From contig CAZXCU010000006.1 of NCBI GenBank assembly GCA_964639245.1, forward strand, positions 186,001-250,000: 64,000 nt of DNA, given 5' to 3'. The first letter of the stretch is position 1; the number at the start of each line of letters is the position of its first letter. The notes beneath the pieces were generated by a model. That model searched no databases and was not told where the DNA came from. It saw only the letters and a program-made list of their open reading frames with translations. This document shows positions 16,561 through 25,264 of this stretch, piece by piece. This DNA comes from SB15 sp964639245 (GTDB taxonomy: Bacteria; Chloroflexota; Anaerolineae; Aggregatilineales; J027). A program made the position numbers and the translations under genes.

Positions 16561-17616
16561 ATGCGCTACATGCCTCACCTACGTCTGTATAACCAGCACA
16601 TTTCCCAACAAGGTTTCCGCGAACCCCATGAGATTGTGGCATGGTCGGGGGTGATGCAGGGACAGGATTATACCGGGGCAAAATGGTCAATCGGGCTGCG
16701 TTTGCCCGCTTGTACGGATGCGAAGATCGAACAGGCCATTGAACAAAAAACCATTCTGCGTAGTTGGCTTTTGCGGGGAACGCTGCATTTTGTCGCGGCA
16801 CAGGACATTCGCTGGCTAACCGACTTGATTGGCTCACGCCAGATTGCGAGTTCTGCACGGCGCTATCGGGAACTTGAACTGGATGAGCAAACCCTGAGTC
16901 GAAGTAATGAGATTCTTGTCCGCACGCTGCAAAATCACCCCGAAGTGCAGCGAACCGCCTTATTTGAGAGCTTGGAACACGCGGGTATTTCAACACACGG
17001 GCAGCGCGGCTACTACCTGCTGCATCATGCGTCATTAAGCGGTTTGATTTGTCAGGGAACTGCTCCCAAAAACGAATCCTATTTTATGCTGATGCCAGAA
17101 GCAAAAACGCTTCCCCGCGAAGTAGCTTTAGCGGAACTTGCCAAACGGTATTTTACCAGTCATGGCCCGGCAACCTTGCCAGACTTTACATGGTGGTCTG
17201 GGCTGCCAGCCGCCGATGCGCGGGCAGGTTTTGAGGCGGTAAAATCCCAATTTATTTCCGAAACTGTTGATCAACACACCTATTGGATGTTACTAACCAC
17301 CCAATCATTCTCTAGCGAATCCCATGAAATGTATCTGCTGGCGGGATTTGATGAATATTTGCTCGGTTACAAAGACCGCAGCACAGTTTTGCCCCCGCAG
17401 CACGCCCAAAAGGTTGTCCCCGGCGGCAATGGGGTTTTTTTTCCGACTATTGTTGTGAATGGACAAGTGGTGGGAACATGGAAACGCACCCTTAAAAAAC
17501 ACACCGTTAGTCTGACCCCTACCCCCTTTGAAAACTTATCGGACATGGAGCAAAAAACCTTTCAATCACAGGCCGAAAAATATGCCAACTTCTTAGAAAT
17601 TTCAATCAGCCTGTAG
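16561..17616 (+). CDS. AlkZ-type winged-helix DNA glycosylase family protein (HTH_42)
   Basis: A 351-residue member of the winged-helix DNA-binding HTH_42 superfamily, which includes the interstrand-crosslink glycosylase AlkZ. The Q-x-Q-D motif of that branch is visible as QGQD at residues 33-36, inside VMQGQDYTGAKWSIGLR. Later conserved blocks are RTALFESLEHAGIS, HGPATLPDFTWWSGL and the C-terminal beta domain. It may remove bulky alkylated bases or crosslinks, but this is inferred from the family. The ATG at 16561 (or 16570) is 43 bases after the tRNA, with no good ribosome site, so the gene may be transcribed from the tRNA promoter. Confidence 0.8.
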   Translation: MRYMPHLRLYNQHISQQGFREPHEIVAWSGVMQGQDYTGAKWSIGLRLPACTDAKIEQAIEQKTILRSWLLRGTLHFVAAQDIRWLTDLIGSRQIASSARRYRELELDEQTLSRSNEILVRTLQNHPEVQRTALFESLEHAGISTHGQRGYYLLHHASLSGLICQGTAPKNESYFMLMPEAKTLPREVALAELAKRYFTSHGPATLPDFTWWSGLPAADARAGFEAVKSQFISETVDQHTYWMLLTTQSFSSESHEMYLLAGFDEYLLGYKDRSTVLPPQHAQKVVPGGNGVFFPTIVVNGQVVGTWKRTLKKHTVSLTPTPFENLSDMEQKTFQSQAEKYANFLEISISL

Positions 17617-17710
17617 CCTGTTTCATTAAAATATCTTGCTGTTTATGTGCCACTGGTTTTTTATTTCACTTCGCCTTATCCTAAAAAGGATGAGTGGAAG
17701 CGGATAACCG

Positions 17711-18712
17711 ATGACCAGCCCTTTGCATGTAATCGCCTATAGCAATCAAGGATTTAAAGAAGAAACCCTTACCGACCCTTCTCAAGTCAAAAAATTTTTA
17801 CGCGATTGGCCGGTCACATGGTTGAATATTGATGGGCCGATGAATCCCAAACTTGCAACCGAAGTGGGCGCGATGTTCGGCGCACATCCCCTTGCCATTG
17901 AAGATGCCATTCAACTCCGCGAACGTGCCAAAGTGGATATTTACGGACAGCATCACTTTATTGTGGCACGCATGGTTGCGCCGATGTTCACAGAAACCAT
18001 TGTTACTGAACAAATTAGTATTTTTATGGGCGAGAATTTTGTCCTGACCTTTCAAGAACAGCCCGGCGGGGACTGTTTGCAGCCTGTCCGTGACCGGATT
18101 CGGCGTGGTTTGGATGATCTGGACAAACATGGCCCGGCCTATCTGGTGTATGCGATTCTGGATACGATTATTGATGCGTATTTCCCGATTCTGGAGCGTT
18201 ACGGGGAAATCTTGGAAGATTTAGAAGATTCAATTGCCCTCAATCCCACCAATAGCACCATCAACAAAGTCCATACTATCAAGCGAGATTTGCTCGCGTT
18301 GCGCCGTTCGATTTGGCCGATGCGCGATGTGTTACATATTCTTTTGCACGATAGTGTTGCGTTTACTGAGGAAGAATTGCGCTTTTATTTGCGGGATTGT
18401 TACGACCACACGATGCGGGTGATTGAAATGATCGAAACTGACCGTGAATTGTGTACCGATTTGATGTCCTTTTATCTTTCCAGCACCAGCAACCGCACCA
18501 ATGAAGTCATGAAAATTCTGGCAATTATTTCCACGATTTTTATGCCCTTAACCTTTGTGGCGGGAATTTATGGGATGAACTTTAATACTGAAAAGTCCCC
18601 TTGGAATATGCCAGAATTGAATTGGTACTATGGCTATCCTTTTGCCTTAACCATGATGGGAGTTTTTGTAATTGTGATGTTGATGTATTTTCGCTGGCGG
18701 AAGTGGCTGTAA
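17711..18712 (+). CDS. corA: CorA-family divalent metal ion transporter
   Basis: A 333-residue Mg2+ (or Co2+/Ni2+) channel. The large cytosolic domain (about residues 1-265) is followed by a long stalk helix, then two C-terminal membrane helices (about 275-295 and 308-328). The signature YGMNF closes the first helix, with the acidic periplasmic loop NTEKSPWNMPELNW typical of CorA. It would assemble as a pentamer in the membrane. The TAA stop overlaps the ATG of the next gene by one base. No riboswitch-like leader was recognised upstream. Confidence 0.93.
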   Translation: MTSPLHVIAYSNQGFKEETLTDPSQVKKFLRDWPVTWLNIDGPMNPKLATEVGAMFGAHPLAIEDAIQLRERAKVDIYGQHHFIVARMVAPMFTETIVTEQISIFMGENFVLTFQEQPGGDCLQPVRDRIRRGLDDLDKHGPAYLVYAILDTIIDAYFPILERYGEILEDLEDSIALNPTNSTINKVHTIKRDLLALRRSIWPMRDVLHILLHDSVAFTEEELRFYLRDCYDHTMRVIEMIETDRELCTDLMSFYLSSTSNRTNEVMKILAIISTIFMPLTFVAGIYGMNFNTEKSPWNMPELNWYYGYPFALTMMGVFVIVMLMYFRWRKWL

Positions 18713-19557
18713 TGTCGGGACTAACCACACCTTCTAATGCACTTCAAGAATTGTCGCAAATGTTTTATTCAGCCGCCAAAGATGGCGCAAAACGCATTAT
18801 TAGCAATTTGCGCTTGGATGCTATTCGTTATGAACACAGCCTGAATGAACGTTTTTGGGCCTACCTTGAAATGGGGCTTGACCAACAGCAAGTTGGCGAT
18901 GTCATGCCCATGAAAATTACCGCGATTGCATTTACTGACCGGGGCGAACCCGCCGATGATGTGGTCATCGGGGCGGATATGGCCTGCCTTATTCGCTATG
19001 ATTTACCGGGATTGCGCTGGGCAAAAGGCTTTTTGGGACACAGCAAAATGGTCAGTGTCACCGGTTGGCGCGATGACCGTATTCCGCAGATTGGCATGAC
19101 CTCCGAGGAAGACTATGACCGGATGATTCAACAATGTGCGGCAATGGGCAATGTCACCGATGAAAGTTATATTTTTTTCTTCTCACCAGAGTCGGTCACG
19201 GTGGAAAAAGCCTCCAATTTATTGGGGGATTTGGGCGAAGTGTACCCGAAAAAACCGTGGCAGGATATTCACCAGTTTCGCAAAGACCCGCCCGTAGATA
19301 TTGCCCGTTTTTACGCGGCGCTGGCAGGCTGTCAATTAGGTGATACCCTGCTGGATAAACCCGTGCGCGATTATGGGACGGTGATGAATCTGGTTGCTTC
19401 ACGGGGGATTCAAACGGTGTTGCTGTTGATGGTCGGTACAGTGGTTCCCCAAAAACCGATTCGCCGTGACTCGCCCGATTTGGATTCGCTGGTTGCGCCA
19501 GTGCCGGAAACCTACTGGTTATGGCCTGACCTCTTGCAAACTTTGATAAATCGCTAA
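18712..19557 (+). CDS. Hypothetical protein coupled to corA
   Basis: Unrecognised 281-residue protein starting at ATG 18712, which overlaps the corA stop (TAATG). It has no signal peptide or clear membrane helix, apart from a moderately hydrophobic stretch near residues 235-247 (GIQTVLLLMVGTVVP). Repeated motifs such as MPMKITAIAFTDRGEPADDVVIGADMAC-like mixed strands and a DDRIPQIGMTSEEDYDRMI segment suggest an alpha/beta protein. Translational coupling hints at a role linked to metal transport or, alternatively, to the amidase that follows. No function is proposed. Confidence 0.68.
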   Translation: MSGLTTPSNALQELSQMFYSAAKDGAKRIISNLRLDAIRYEHSLNERFWAYLEMGLDQQQVGDVMPMKITAIAFTDRGEPADDVVIGADMACLIRYDLPGLRWAKGFLGHSKMVSVTGWRDDRIPQIGMTSEEDYDRMIQQCAAMGNVTDESYIFFFSPESVTVEKASNLLGDLGEVYPKKPWQDIHQFRKDPPVDIARFYAALAGCQLGDTLLDKPVRDYGTVMNLVASRGIQTVLLLMVGTVVPQKPIRRDSPDLDSLVAPVPETYWLWPDLLQTLINR

Positions 19558-19560
19558 AAT
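19534..19560 (+). promoter_or_regulatory. Candidate leaderless promoter of the amidase gene
   Basis: A TAAAAT box (19555-19560) lies exactly seven bases before the ATG at 19568, with TTGCAA (19534-19539) 15 bases further upstream. No Shine-Dalgarno is present. Transcription would begin at the A of the start codon. Confidence 0.45.
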
Positions 19561-19567
19561 AGACTTT

Positions 19568-20815
19568 ATGAGCGACAACCGTTTTCCACCTGACGATTTT
19601 GACATGCCGCGTTTCATTGATGACAATGAGCCGGATGAGCCTTTTTTCCCCAAGCCTAAACCCAAACCGTATACGCCTGAATTTTTAACTCCGCGTGCAG
19701 ATGCGCCGCTTGAGAATATCCCTGATGGGGCGCAACCGATTCCTGACGACCTGCTTGAATCGCCGCCACTCCAAGAAACTGCGCTCCCCAACGAGGCGCT
19801 AGCGGAGGATTCATTTGCGCCTTTTTTGTCACAGGAAGAAGCAACCCCTTACGCACCGCCGCATAAGGAAAAACGTCCGCCTGCTTCCGCCCGCCGTGTG
19901 CCAATTGGAGCAGAATATCAACCCAAAGCACCCCCACCCGAAGAACAATCCACCTTTGTGAATCCGGCGCTGGCACGAGTCGCCGCTGCCCGTCCCTATC
20001 GTCCGCCCAAAGAAGCCAGTGAACTCTGGTTAGCCATTCGGACGATGATCATTGTCGTGTTTGCGTCGCTTGGGGTGGCGTTTATTTTTAGCTACTGGAC
20101 GCCGGATAACTTTTTATCGGAAGAATTTAAAGGCGAACTTCAGGCGGTGAGTTCCACACAGGGCGCGGCGACGATGATTCCAACCCCGTTGCCCACGTTT
20201 GGCGTGACGGAAAAAATCGGGGTGATTATCGGGCATAGTGGCCCGCCCTTGAATCCGGCTTTTGAAGTTGACCCCGGCGCGATTTGTGATGACAACGGCG
20301 ATGGCATCCCTGAACTGACCGAATTAAGCCTAAATACGGCGGTAGGTCAGCGCGTGGCTTCCCTATTGGTGCAGGAAGGCTATCAGGTCGAGATTTTGGA
20401 AGAATGGGATGACCGCCTCGACAATTATCGGGCGACTGCGCTGGTGTCGATTCATACCAATACCTGTGAAAATCTGGGCGTGGGGGCGAATGGTTTTAAT
20501 GTACAGGCCAACACCAGCCGTGCTGCTACCCGTGACCGTGACGAGATTTTTGTGAATTGCGTTGCCCAAACCTATGCAGCCTCTACCGGACTGCCCCGTC
20601 ACTTTGGCACCTCTCCCGACTTGGTAGATTACCATGTGTTCCGCGAAGTGTCGCTGGATACCCCCACGATCATTGTGGAGTTGGGATTCATGTTTGCAGA
20701 CCGCCAACTCCTTGTTGAACGCCCGGATGATATGGCGCGGGGAATTACACAAGGGGTGTTATGCTTCTTAAAACCAGAACAATTTCGGGTCACGCCCACA
20801 GCTGCCCCCTCATAA
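19568..20815 (+). CDS. N-acetylmuramoyl-L-alanine amidase, membrane-anchored
   Basis: A 415-residue cell-wall hydrolase that cleaves the amide bond between MurNAc and the stem peptide. A long proline-rich cytosolic region (1-150) leads to one membrane helix (about 158-178, TMIIVVFASLGVAFIF), then the Amidase_3 domain (about 215-405). Zinc ligands appear in IIGHSG, in ELTELSLN (glutamate) and in SIHTN, and the catalytic glutamate in IVELGFM. The orientation places the enzyme domain outside. No cleavable signal is visible. A glutaredoxin-like gene follows 10 bases later. Confidence 0.9.
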   Translation: MSDNRFPPDDFDMPRFIDDNEPDEPFFPKPKPKPYTPEFLTPRADAPLENIPDGAQPIPDDLLESPPLQETALPNEALAEDSFAPFLSQEEATPYAPPHKEKRPPASARRVPIGAEYQPKAPPPEEQSTFVNPALARVAAARPYRPPKEASELWLAIRTMIIVVFASLGVAFIFSYWTPDNFLSEEFKGELQAVSSTQGAATMIPTPLPTFGVTEKIGVIIGHSGPPLNPAFEVDPGAICDDNGDGIPELTELSLNTAVGQRVASLLVQEGYQVEILEEWDDRLDNYRATALVSIHTNTCENLGVGANGFNVQANTSRAATRDRDEIFVNCVAQTYAASTGLPRHFGTSPDLVDYHVFREVSLDTPTIIVELGFMFADRQLLVERPDDMARGITQGVLCFLKPEQFRVTPTAAPS

Positions 20816-20825
20816 GGAGATTGAG

Positions 20826-21155
20826 ATGAACCACCCATTTCTGATCATGTATGGACGTACCCGCCCCTGTCCGTTTGTTGCGGCGGCTCGCCGTGTGCTA
20901 GCAGAACTGGATATTCCTTACGAAGAAATCAAGATTGATGAGGATGAGGCCGCTTATGAACGGGTGGTGGCATGGACAGGATTTGCGTCTGTCCCTACCT
21001 TGATTGTGGCGCAACCTGGCAGCCTGACCCCGATTGAAATGCCTACCCCCCTCGAAAAAGGCGCAAGCCCACGCGGGATTAATCGGGGTTCGATGATTAC
21101 CGAACCCAGCGATTCGCAACTGCGAGCTTGGCTCAAGCAGCAGGGATTTATTTAA
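20826..21155 (+). CDS. Glutaredoxin-like protein (monothiol type)
   Basis: A 109-residue thioredoxin-fold protein. The redox motif is CPFV at residues 15-18, so only the first cysteine is kept, as in monothiol glutaredoxins. The cis-proline is in the SVPTLIV segment. It could act in glutathione- or mycothiol-like thiol exchange or in iron-sulfur handling. The C-terminal part (SLTPIEMPTPLEKGASPRGINRGSMI) is unusual for a glutaredoxin and resembles a loop extension. An AAGGAG lies six bases before the ATG, and a strong terminator follows. Confidence 0.8.
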   Translation: MNHPFLIMYGRTRPCPFVAAARRVLAELDIPYEEIKIDEDEAAYERVVAWTGFASVPTLIVAQPGSLTPIEMPTPLEKGASPRGINRGSMITEPSDSQLRAWLKQQGFI

Positions 21156-21176
21156 AGCAGCTTGAACTATCATTAC

Positions 21177-21217
21177 ACGGAGGCTTTGTTCTCGAAAGCC
21201 TCCGTGCGTCCTTTTTT
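21177..21217 (+). terminator. Rho-independent terminator
   Basis: ACGGAGGCTTT (21177-21187) pairs perfectly with AAAGCCTCCGT (21195-21205), an 11-bp stem with a 7-base loop, followed after six bases by six T. It closes the corA-to-glutaredoxin group. Confidence 0.92.
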
Positions 21218-21270
21218 GGGGAGTGACTGCATAAGGTTGTATCCCTTGAAATAACCAAAGCCTGTACCGT

Positions 21271-22704
21271 TTAATATTCATTCAAGGGTTTGAAGGGCGC
21301 ACCTTTGACGAACTGCCCGCGCCCGCTTTCGCCAAAAAATTCACCTTCATGGACTAAGATTTTGCCCCTGCTAATAGTGGTACGGACTTTGCCCTGCACT
21401 GTCATGTCTTCGTAGGGCGTATACCCGCCGATGGTATGCAGATTTTCCTGTTTAATCATGACTTGCGGGGCAGGGTCGTAAATGACCACATCGGCATCAC
21501 TCCCCGCCGCAAGAATGCCTTTTTTCGGATAGAGGCCAAATAACTTCGCTGGATTGGCGCATAAAACCTCAACCAAGTGCCTGAGTGGGTCATCCACAAA
21601 ATATGCGCCGTGTTTTTCCTCAAACTCATCTAAAAAGACGGTGTAACTGAGCGGTAAAAGGGTTTCCAAACCCGGTAATCCACCTGCCGTCACCCGAAAG
21701 TCATTGTGGGCTTGTTTTTGCGCCAAGCTGTAATCGCAATGGTCGGTGGAGAGAACAGAAATCAGATGCTCTCCATACAAATTGAGCAAGTCATAATTAA
21801 AGGGTTCGTTGCGAAAGCGTCTTAAAGGCGGTTGGAGGATGAAATGCTCAGGCTGGTCGCTTTCGTAACTTCTTGCATCTAAGACCAGATATTGAATACA
21901 GGTTTCAAAATAAAAGTTGGGTGGAAAAATTTTAGGGCGTAAATAATGCTCTAAAGCATAAGCAGTTTTTTCGGATGAACAATGGACAATATACGCATTT
22001 TTATTTTGTGGCAGTAAATTAATAATTCTGACGGCAGCTTCGGTTTCAGCAATGGCGGGGCGGGATTCGCCGTGATAGCGCCAGCCCGTTTTGCCTTGCT
22101 CAACCAAGCGCCGTGTTGCATCTGCCACAATAGCATCATTTTCACAGTGGAACATGGCGAGCATATCTGAGGGCATGGCGCGTAGGGTATGCAAAATAGT
22201 GGCATCATCGGCGTAGTAGTTGGGCTTGTAGGTGGTGTAAAGTTTGATGCTTGGCACGCCCATATCGCGCAGTTCAGCTAAATCGTGCGCGGCTTTTGCC
22301 TCATCCCGACTCAAATCCGTCACCATCATATGCAGGCCATAGTCAATATAGGCGGGTTTACATTCCTCCAACCGATGATTGAGGGCTTGCTCAAAGGTTT
22401 GGCCTTTGAACTGGGTCGCAAAATCGACCACAGTTGTGACTCCGCCATACGCCGCCGATTTTGTGCCAATTTCCCAGTTATCATCGGTTTTGTAGACTCC
22501 GGTATCCAATTGAATGTGCGTATGAGCATCGACAACACCCGGAAACACATAACACCCTGTCGCGTCAATTTCCCGCGCATCCTCCCATGTGATGAGGTTG
22601 GGCGTGGTAATGCCAGCGATTTTTTCCCCATCAATGAGAACATCGGCAAGAAGGGTTTGTGTCGGAGAAACCACCTGTCCATTGCGAATGATGATACGGC
22701 TCAT
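21271..22704 (-). CDS. Dihydropyrimidinase / D-hydantoinase
   Basis: A 477-residue cyclic amidohydrolase that opens dihydropyrimidine or hydantoin rings. Binuclear metal ligands are visible: HTH in VDAHTHIQLD, the carboxylated lysine in SIKLYTTYK, histidines in MFHCEND and IVHCSSEKT, and an aspartate in STDHCDY. The C-terminal GSDADVVIYDP block is typical of the family. It lies directly downstream of, and on the same strand as, the 8-oxoguanine deaminase gene, suggesting a base catabolism unit. An AGGA ribosome site precedes the ATG at 22704. True hydantoinase and dihydropyrimidinase cannot be separated by sequence alone. Confidence 0.9.
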   Translation of the reverse strand: MSRIIIRNGQVVSPTQTLLADVLIDGEKIAGITTPNLITWEDAREIDATGCYVFPGVVDAHTHIQLDTGVYKTDDNWEIGTKSAAYGGVTTVVDFATQFKGQTFEQALNHRLEECKPAYIDYGLHMMVTDLSRDEAKAAHDLAELRDMGVPSIKLYTTYKPNYYADDATILHTLRAMPSDMLAMFHCENDAIVADATRRLVEQGKTGWRYHGESRPAIAETEAAVRIINLLPQNKNAYIVHCSSEKTAYALEHYLRPKIFPPNFYFETCIQYLVLDARSYESDQPEHFILQPPLRRFRNEPFNYDLLNLYGEHLISVLSTDHCDYSLAQKQAHNDFRVTAGGLPGLETLLPLSYTVFLDEFEEKHGAYFVDDPLRHLVEVLCANPAKLFGLYPKKGILAAGSDADVVIYDPAPQVMIKQENLHTIGGYTPYEDMTVQGKVRTTISRGKILVHEGEFFGESGRGQFVKGAPFKPLNEY

Positions 22705-22733
22705 GATTTTTTTGTCCTATCGGTAATTGAAAT

Positions 22734-22761
22734 GAGGGCGGGTCACTGACCACGCCCCTAC
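22734..22761. repeat. GC-rich palindrome in the hydantoinase leader
   Basis: A near-palindrome GGGCGGGTCA-C-TGACCACGCCC sits between the two catabolic genes. It resembles the dispersed GGGCG...CGCCC palindromes common in Chloroflexota genomes (recollection, unverified). It has no T run, so it is not a simple terminator. Confidence 0.4.
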
Positions 22762-22763
22762 AC

Positions 22764-24125
22764 TTATTCAACTAATTCCAGCGCCAAGCGATTGTGTTTT
22801 TCAATCAAGGGCGGCAAATCCACTGTGGTAATGCGGCCTTGATCTACCACCCGCCGTCCATTGATGAAACTATAGTCTACCGGGTCGGAATTGCAGAAAA
22901 TAATCGCCGCTACAATGTCGTGGTGTGCGCCTGCGTAAGTGAGTTTGTCCACGTTGAAGGCGAGAAAATCAGCCGATTTACCCACCGCAATTGCACCAAT
23001 ATCATCCCGCCCCAAGACTTTTGCCCCGCCGAGTGTCCCCAGTTCAAGCGCTTCGCGTGCTTTTAAGACAGTGGGGTCATCGTGTCCCACCCGCGCCAGC
23101 AATAGTGCTAAACGGGCTTCATTCAGCAGATTGTTGGTATCGTTCGAGGCCGTGCCATCCACCCCCAAGCCGATTCGCACGCCGGCATCCATCATTTTCC
23201 GCAGGGGCATGAATCCACTGGCGATTCGCATGTTGCTACACGGGCAGTGCGCCACTCCTGTGCCAGTACGGGCAAATTTATGAATCGCGTCGTCGGTTAA
23301 ATGGACACAATGCGCGTGCCAGACATCTTCACCAACCCAGCCCACATTTTCAGCATAATCACCGGGGGTCAGACCGAATTTTTCCATGCTATAGGCAAGG
23401 TCAGGTTTGGTTTCGGCAAGGTGCGTATGCAGGCGCACCCCCGGATAGGTACGGGCTAATTTGGCTGATTCGCGCATTAAATCCTGCGACACGGAAAATG
23501 GCGAACAGGGCGCAAGGGTGATTCGCAGCATGGAATGGCGGTTGTTGTCGTGATACTGCTCAATTAAGCGCTGCGAGTCTTTCAAAATGAAATTTTCATC
23601 TTCGGTCACACGATCCGGGGGAAGCCCGCCTTTGCTTTCACCGACACTCATGCTGCCCCGGCTGGCATGAAAACGCAGCCCGACTTCCTGCACCCCGCGA
23701 ATTTCATCATCCAGCGTGCAGTCATTCGGATAAATATACAGATGGTCGCTGGCAGTCGTGCAGCCAAACAACATCAATTCGGCGGCGGCAATCTGCGAAC
23801 TGATATAAATATGCTCGCTCCGCATATTCGCCCAGATGGGATACAGCGCCCGCAGCCAATCAAATAATTCATGGTGTTGTGCGCCGGGGATCACACGGGT
23901 CAGGGTTTGATAAAAATGATGGTGACAGTTGACCAACCCCGGCATGACCACATGCCGCCCTTTTAAATCGAGAACTTCATCGGCAGTTTCGGGCAATTCG
24001 CCGCCGTCTTCGATGACCTGTTCAATCACGCCATCACGGGCAAAAATCGCGGCGTTTTTAAGTTCGCGGCGCTGCTCATCCATGGTGACAAGGGTATGGA
24101 TATTTTTAACAAGAAGCGTTGCCAT
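22764..24125 (-). CDS. 8-oxoguanine deaminase-like amidohydrolase
   Basis: A 453-residue protein of the amidohydrolase family near atrazine chlorohydrolase, 8-oxoguanine deaminase and guanine deaminase. Metal-binding residues are visible in VNCHHHF, in HTHLAET, in HAHCVHL and in GLGVDGTASND. The stretch RVIPGAQHHELFDWLRALYPIWANM matches the substrate region of annotated 8-oxoguanine deaminases (deamination to urate plus ammonia). Substrate remains inferred, since related enzymes accept triazines or cytosine analogues. An AAGGA site precedes the ATG. Hydantoinase is next downstream. Confidence 0.82.
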   Translation of the reverse strand: MATLLVKNIHTLVTMDEQRRELKNAAIFARDGVIEQVIEDGGELPETADEVLDLKGRHVVMPGLVNCHHHFYQTLTRVIPGAQHHELFDWLRALYPIWANMRSEHIYISSQIAAAELMLFGCTTASDHLYIYPNDCTLDDEIRGVQEVGLRFHASRGSMSVGESKGGLPPDRVTEDENFILKDSQRLIEQYHDNNRHSMLRITLAPCSPFSVSQDLMRESAKLARTYPGVRLHTHLAETKPDLAYSMEKFGLTPGDYAENVGWVGEDVWHAHCVHLTDDAIHKFARTGTGVAHCPCSNMRIASGFMPLRKMMDAGVRIGLGVDGTASNDTNNLLNEARLALLLARVGHDDPTVLKAREALELGTLGGAKVLGRDDIGAIAVGKSADFLAFNVDKLTYAGAHHDIVAAIIFCNSDPVDYSFINGRRVVDQGRITTVDLPPLIEKHNRLALELVE

Positions 24126-24218
24126 GAAAAATCCTTATGGTTAAATAATCGGGCAAAGTGATACTACCCCACCCCTTGCCCCTCCGCGTAGTAACTGAGA
24201 GGGGTATAGGATGTTATT

Positions 24219-24923
24219 TTACCGCGAGTCGGGCGGGGAAAAAATCATACTGCGGATAGGTGTGTACCGATTCACAAATGTTGTTACAGGGGCTTGGGCA
24301 GAGTCAACAGTGGCAGGCCTCAACGTTTCCCATAATTCCAATGCCGCCACCGTTGCCTGAATCGCAGCCTCAGCCGGCGGAGTCAAGGTTGTTTCCGATT
24401 CATCTGTCCATACGGTGTCATTTGGAGAAATGAATGGGTGTGCCTTGCTAGGCGAGGTATGGAGACGAACCATAGGCGAAAATACATCGGCGTTATTTTC
24501 GCGTTCAGTATGCCCAATGGTATAGGTATCTTGGAGGGTATGGAGTGCTTGCCCGAACAGTTCGGCAGCATACGCCGGGTCGGGTTCGGTGATGGCACGC
24601 ATCAGACGGTGATAGAGGGCAAGCTGCACTTTGGGTAAATTTCGGGTGGGGTGATGCCAGTATTGGCGCATTCCATGATGATACTTGGGCAGCAATTGGG
24701 CGCGAAAAAGGGCAGCGAAGATTCCCCAGAGGCTAATCGTTCCATCAGAACGGGCAAGCGGTAAATCTGCCCGTTGGTTGCCCAATAAAATAGCATCCTG
24801 ATGGGTAAGCGTGCCTGAAAAACGGGCAAAGGCTTCGCGCATCAGCACAGCATGACCTTCGGGCAGGGTTTTGAGAGTGTGTCCCGCAAACACGATTTGC
24901 GCTCCAGTGAAAAATAACAGCAT
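24219..24923 (-). CDS. Zinc-dependent phospholipase C / P1 nuclease-like protein
   Basis: A 234-residue protein. The segment FGQALHTLQDTYTIGHTERE carries the H-x3-D and GH pattern of the helical zinc phospholipase C/S1-P1 nuclease fold, and further histidines (GHTLKTLPEGH, YHHGM, YWHH) could complete the metal site. The N-terminal MLLFFTGAQIVFAG is weakly hydrophobic and could be a short signal, though no clear cleavage site is seen. Enzymatic activity is unproven. A second protein possibly of this fold is encoded at 40245-40985. Confidence 0.6.
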   Translation of the reverse strand: MLLFFTGAQIVFAGHTLKTLPEGHAVLMREAFARFSGTLTHQDAILLGNQRADLPLARSDGTISLWGIFAALFRAQLLPKYHHGMRQYWHHPTRNLPKVQLALYHRLMRAITEPDPAYAAELFGQALHTLQDTYTIGHTERENNADVFSPMVRLHTSPSKAHPFISPNDTVWTDESETTLTPPAEAAIQATVAALELWETLRPATVDSAQAPVTTFVNRYTPIRSMIFSPPDSR

Positions 24924-25264
24924 GGGCAGGCTTTATTCTCTCTTTCAATACAACAGGTTGAAGTAAAGGTTGAGGTGCATGTTTGAAAGTGTTTCAATAC
25001 GTGGCTTATTTTAATATGGATCTCTAGTTGGGGGATGGGTTACAGACCGATCTGCACAGAGTTATTGAAACGACTCTGTTATTTGAGAGACGAACCACTA
25101 TCCCGCGACTCTGAATTTTATAGGGACGGGCGCTTTGCAAGGGATACTCGCCCGCATAACTTAAGTCTGTACACTTTCTGTCGATGGCCCTATCGCTGTT
25201 TAGGCGGAAGAAGGATGCAAACTTTTTTAACTTCCGCCCTAAACAGGTGAAACAGGCACCTCGT
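24924..25264. other. 341-base gene-free region with inverted repeats
   Basis: The largest gap in the window, between two minus-strand genes. It holds an imperfect 15-bp inverted repeat (25196-25210 and 25231-25246, one bulged C, 20-base loop) and a shorter CGGGCG/CGCCCG pair around 25127-25154. Short open frames here have no ribosome site or recognisable protein, so none is reported. The repeats could be transcript-end structures or a remnant element. Confidence 0.5.
25196..25246. repeat. Imperfect inverted repeat downstream of the P/Q-rich gene
   Basis: CTGTTTAGGCGGAAG (25196-25210) and its complement (25231-25246, with one extra C) flank a 20-base loop. It has no T run on either strand, so it is a poor intrinsic terminator. 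Confidence 0.55.

Noticed and set aside
24126..24218. CCCCTC/GAGGGG pair as a terminator of the PLC-like gene
   Set aside because: There is no T run on either strand and the loop is long; it may be a dispersed repeat but evidence is weak.
25035..25250. A 71-residue open frame in the gene-free region
   Set aside because: No ribosome site, odd composition and overlap with the inverted repeats.
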